This document shows positions 6,643 through 6,833 of a stretch of DNA of 6,833 nt, one piece after another. This stretch comes from an uncultured Synergistaceae bacterium. GTDB lineage: Bacteria > Synergistota > Synergistia > Synergistales > Aminobacteriaceae. The stretch covers positions 1 through 6,833 of the forward strand of contig CALMZW010000196.1 of assembly GCA_937870605.1 (NCBI GenBank), read 5' to 3'. The notes beneath the pieces were generated by a model that did no database searches, was not told where the DNA came from, and was given only the letters and a program-made list of their open reading frames with translations. The position numbers and the translations under genes were made by a program. How positions within the stretch are numbered: the first letter of the stretch is position 1; every line of letters starts with the position of its first letter.

Positions 6643-6833
6643 CTCCCGGGAATGCGTTCGTTCGTGAGGATCCAGTAGAGGCCGACGCGCTGAACGGCCT
6701 GGGTGAACTCGTCGAAGCTCACGGGCTTGCGGACGTAGCCGTTCGCGCCGAGGTTGTAACTCTCGACGATGTCCCGCTCCTCGCTCGACGACGTGAAGAC
6801 GACGACCGGGAGCAAGCGCGTCCGTTCGTCCGA
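6630..6833 (-). CDS. Rcp1-type single-domain response regulator, C-terminal part, cut by the window edge
   Basis: The frame is open from the right edge to a TGA at 6630-6632, giving the last 67 residues of a CheY-like receiver. Visible landmarks are the strand-4 motif LLPVVVFTSS with the conserved Thr/Ser, NLGANGYVRKP with the conserved aromatic and Lys before Pro, and the ending VGLYWILTNE, which is typical of the receivers (cyanobacterial Rcp1 group) that take phosphate from phytochrome-like kinases. The protein stops right after the receiver, so no output domain follows; such proteins act by phosphotransfer or protein contact. The phosphorylated Asp lies beyond the edge. The codon that could be read as a TTG start at 6815 is inside the domain and is not the true start. 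It converges on the hydrolase gene with a 48-base gap. The PAS kinase at 826-2847 is a plausible partner by type. Confidence 0.9.
   Translation of the reverse strand, partial: SDERTRLLPVVVFTSSSEERDIVESYNLGANGYVRKPVSFDEFTQAVQRVGLYWILTNERIPGSPGC

Noticed and set aside
5243..6667. Plus-strand 474-codon frame overlapping the hydrolase in another register
   Set aside because: Arg-, Gly- and Pro-rich translation with no domain; the hydrolase frame has a signal peptide, catalytic motifs and a good ribosome binding site.

Overview
This is a GC-rich window with dense coding and short intergenic gaps, from a bacterium. A membrane chemoreceptor, a secreted protein with a Sec-type signal peptide and a phytochrome-type two-component pair suggest a motile, environmentally responsive, probably Gram-negative organism. 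The sequence does not settle the phylum. GTG starts with good Shine-Dalgarno sequences are used for at least three genes. I see no tRNA, rRNA, CRISPR array, insertion sequence or phage gene.

Layout from left to right. Bases 1-129 hold a terminator-like hairpin for the first gene and a weak minus-strand promoter that seems to serve a gene starting at or beyond the left edge. A small GyrI-like effector-binding protein lies on the minus strand (130-600) behind a good sigma70-type promoter. Divergent from it, on the plus strand, is a soluble histidine kinase with three PAS domains (826-2847). A methyl-accepting chemotaxis protein with a large periplasmic sensor of the dCache type follows (2990-5110), closed by a strong intrinsic terminator. 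Next is an exported alpha/beta hydrolase related to the 2,6-dihydropseudooxynicotine hydrolase group (5259-6581). At the right edge, convergent on the minus strand, is the C-terminal end of an Rcp1-type single-domain response regulator (6630 to the edge).

How the genes may work together. Kinase, chemoreceptor and hydrolase look like three separate transcription units, each with its own intergenic region. The kinase has no receiver domain, and the response regulator is of the type usually paired with phytochrome-like PAS kinases, so the two may be a split pair. The chemoreceptor needs CheA/CheW from elsewhere. The most interesting unexplained pattern is a shared CCGTAAAT element about 50-60 bases upstream of the starts of all three plus-strand genes, which could be an operator. 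I found no convincing undescribed multi-gene system; the region reads as ordinary sensory and accessory genes.
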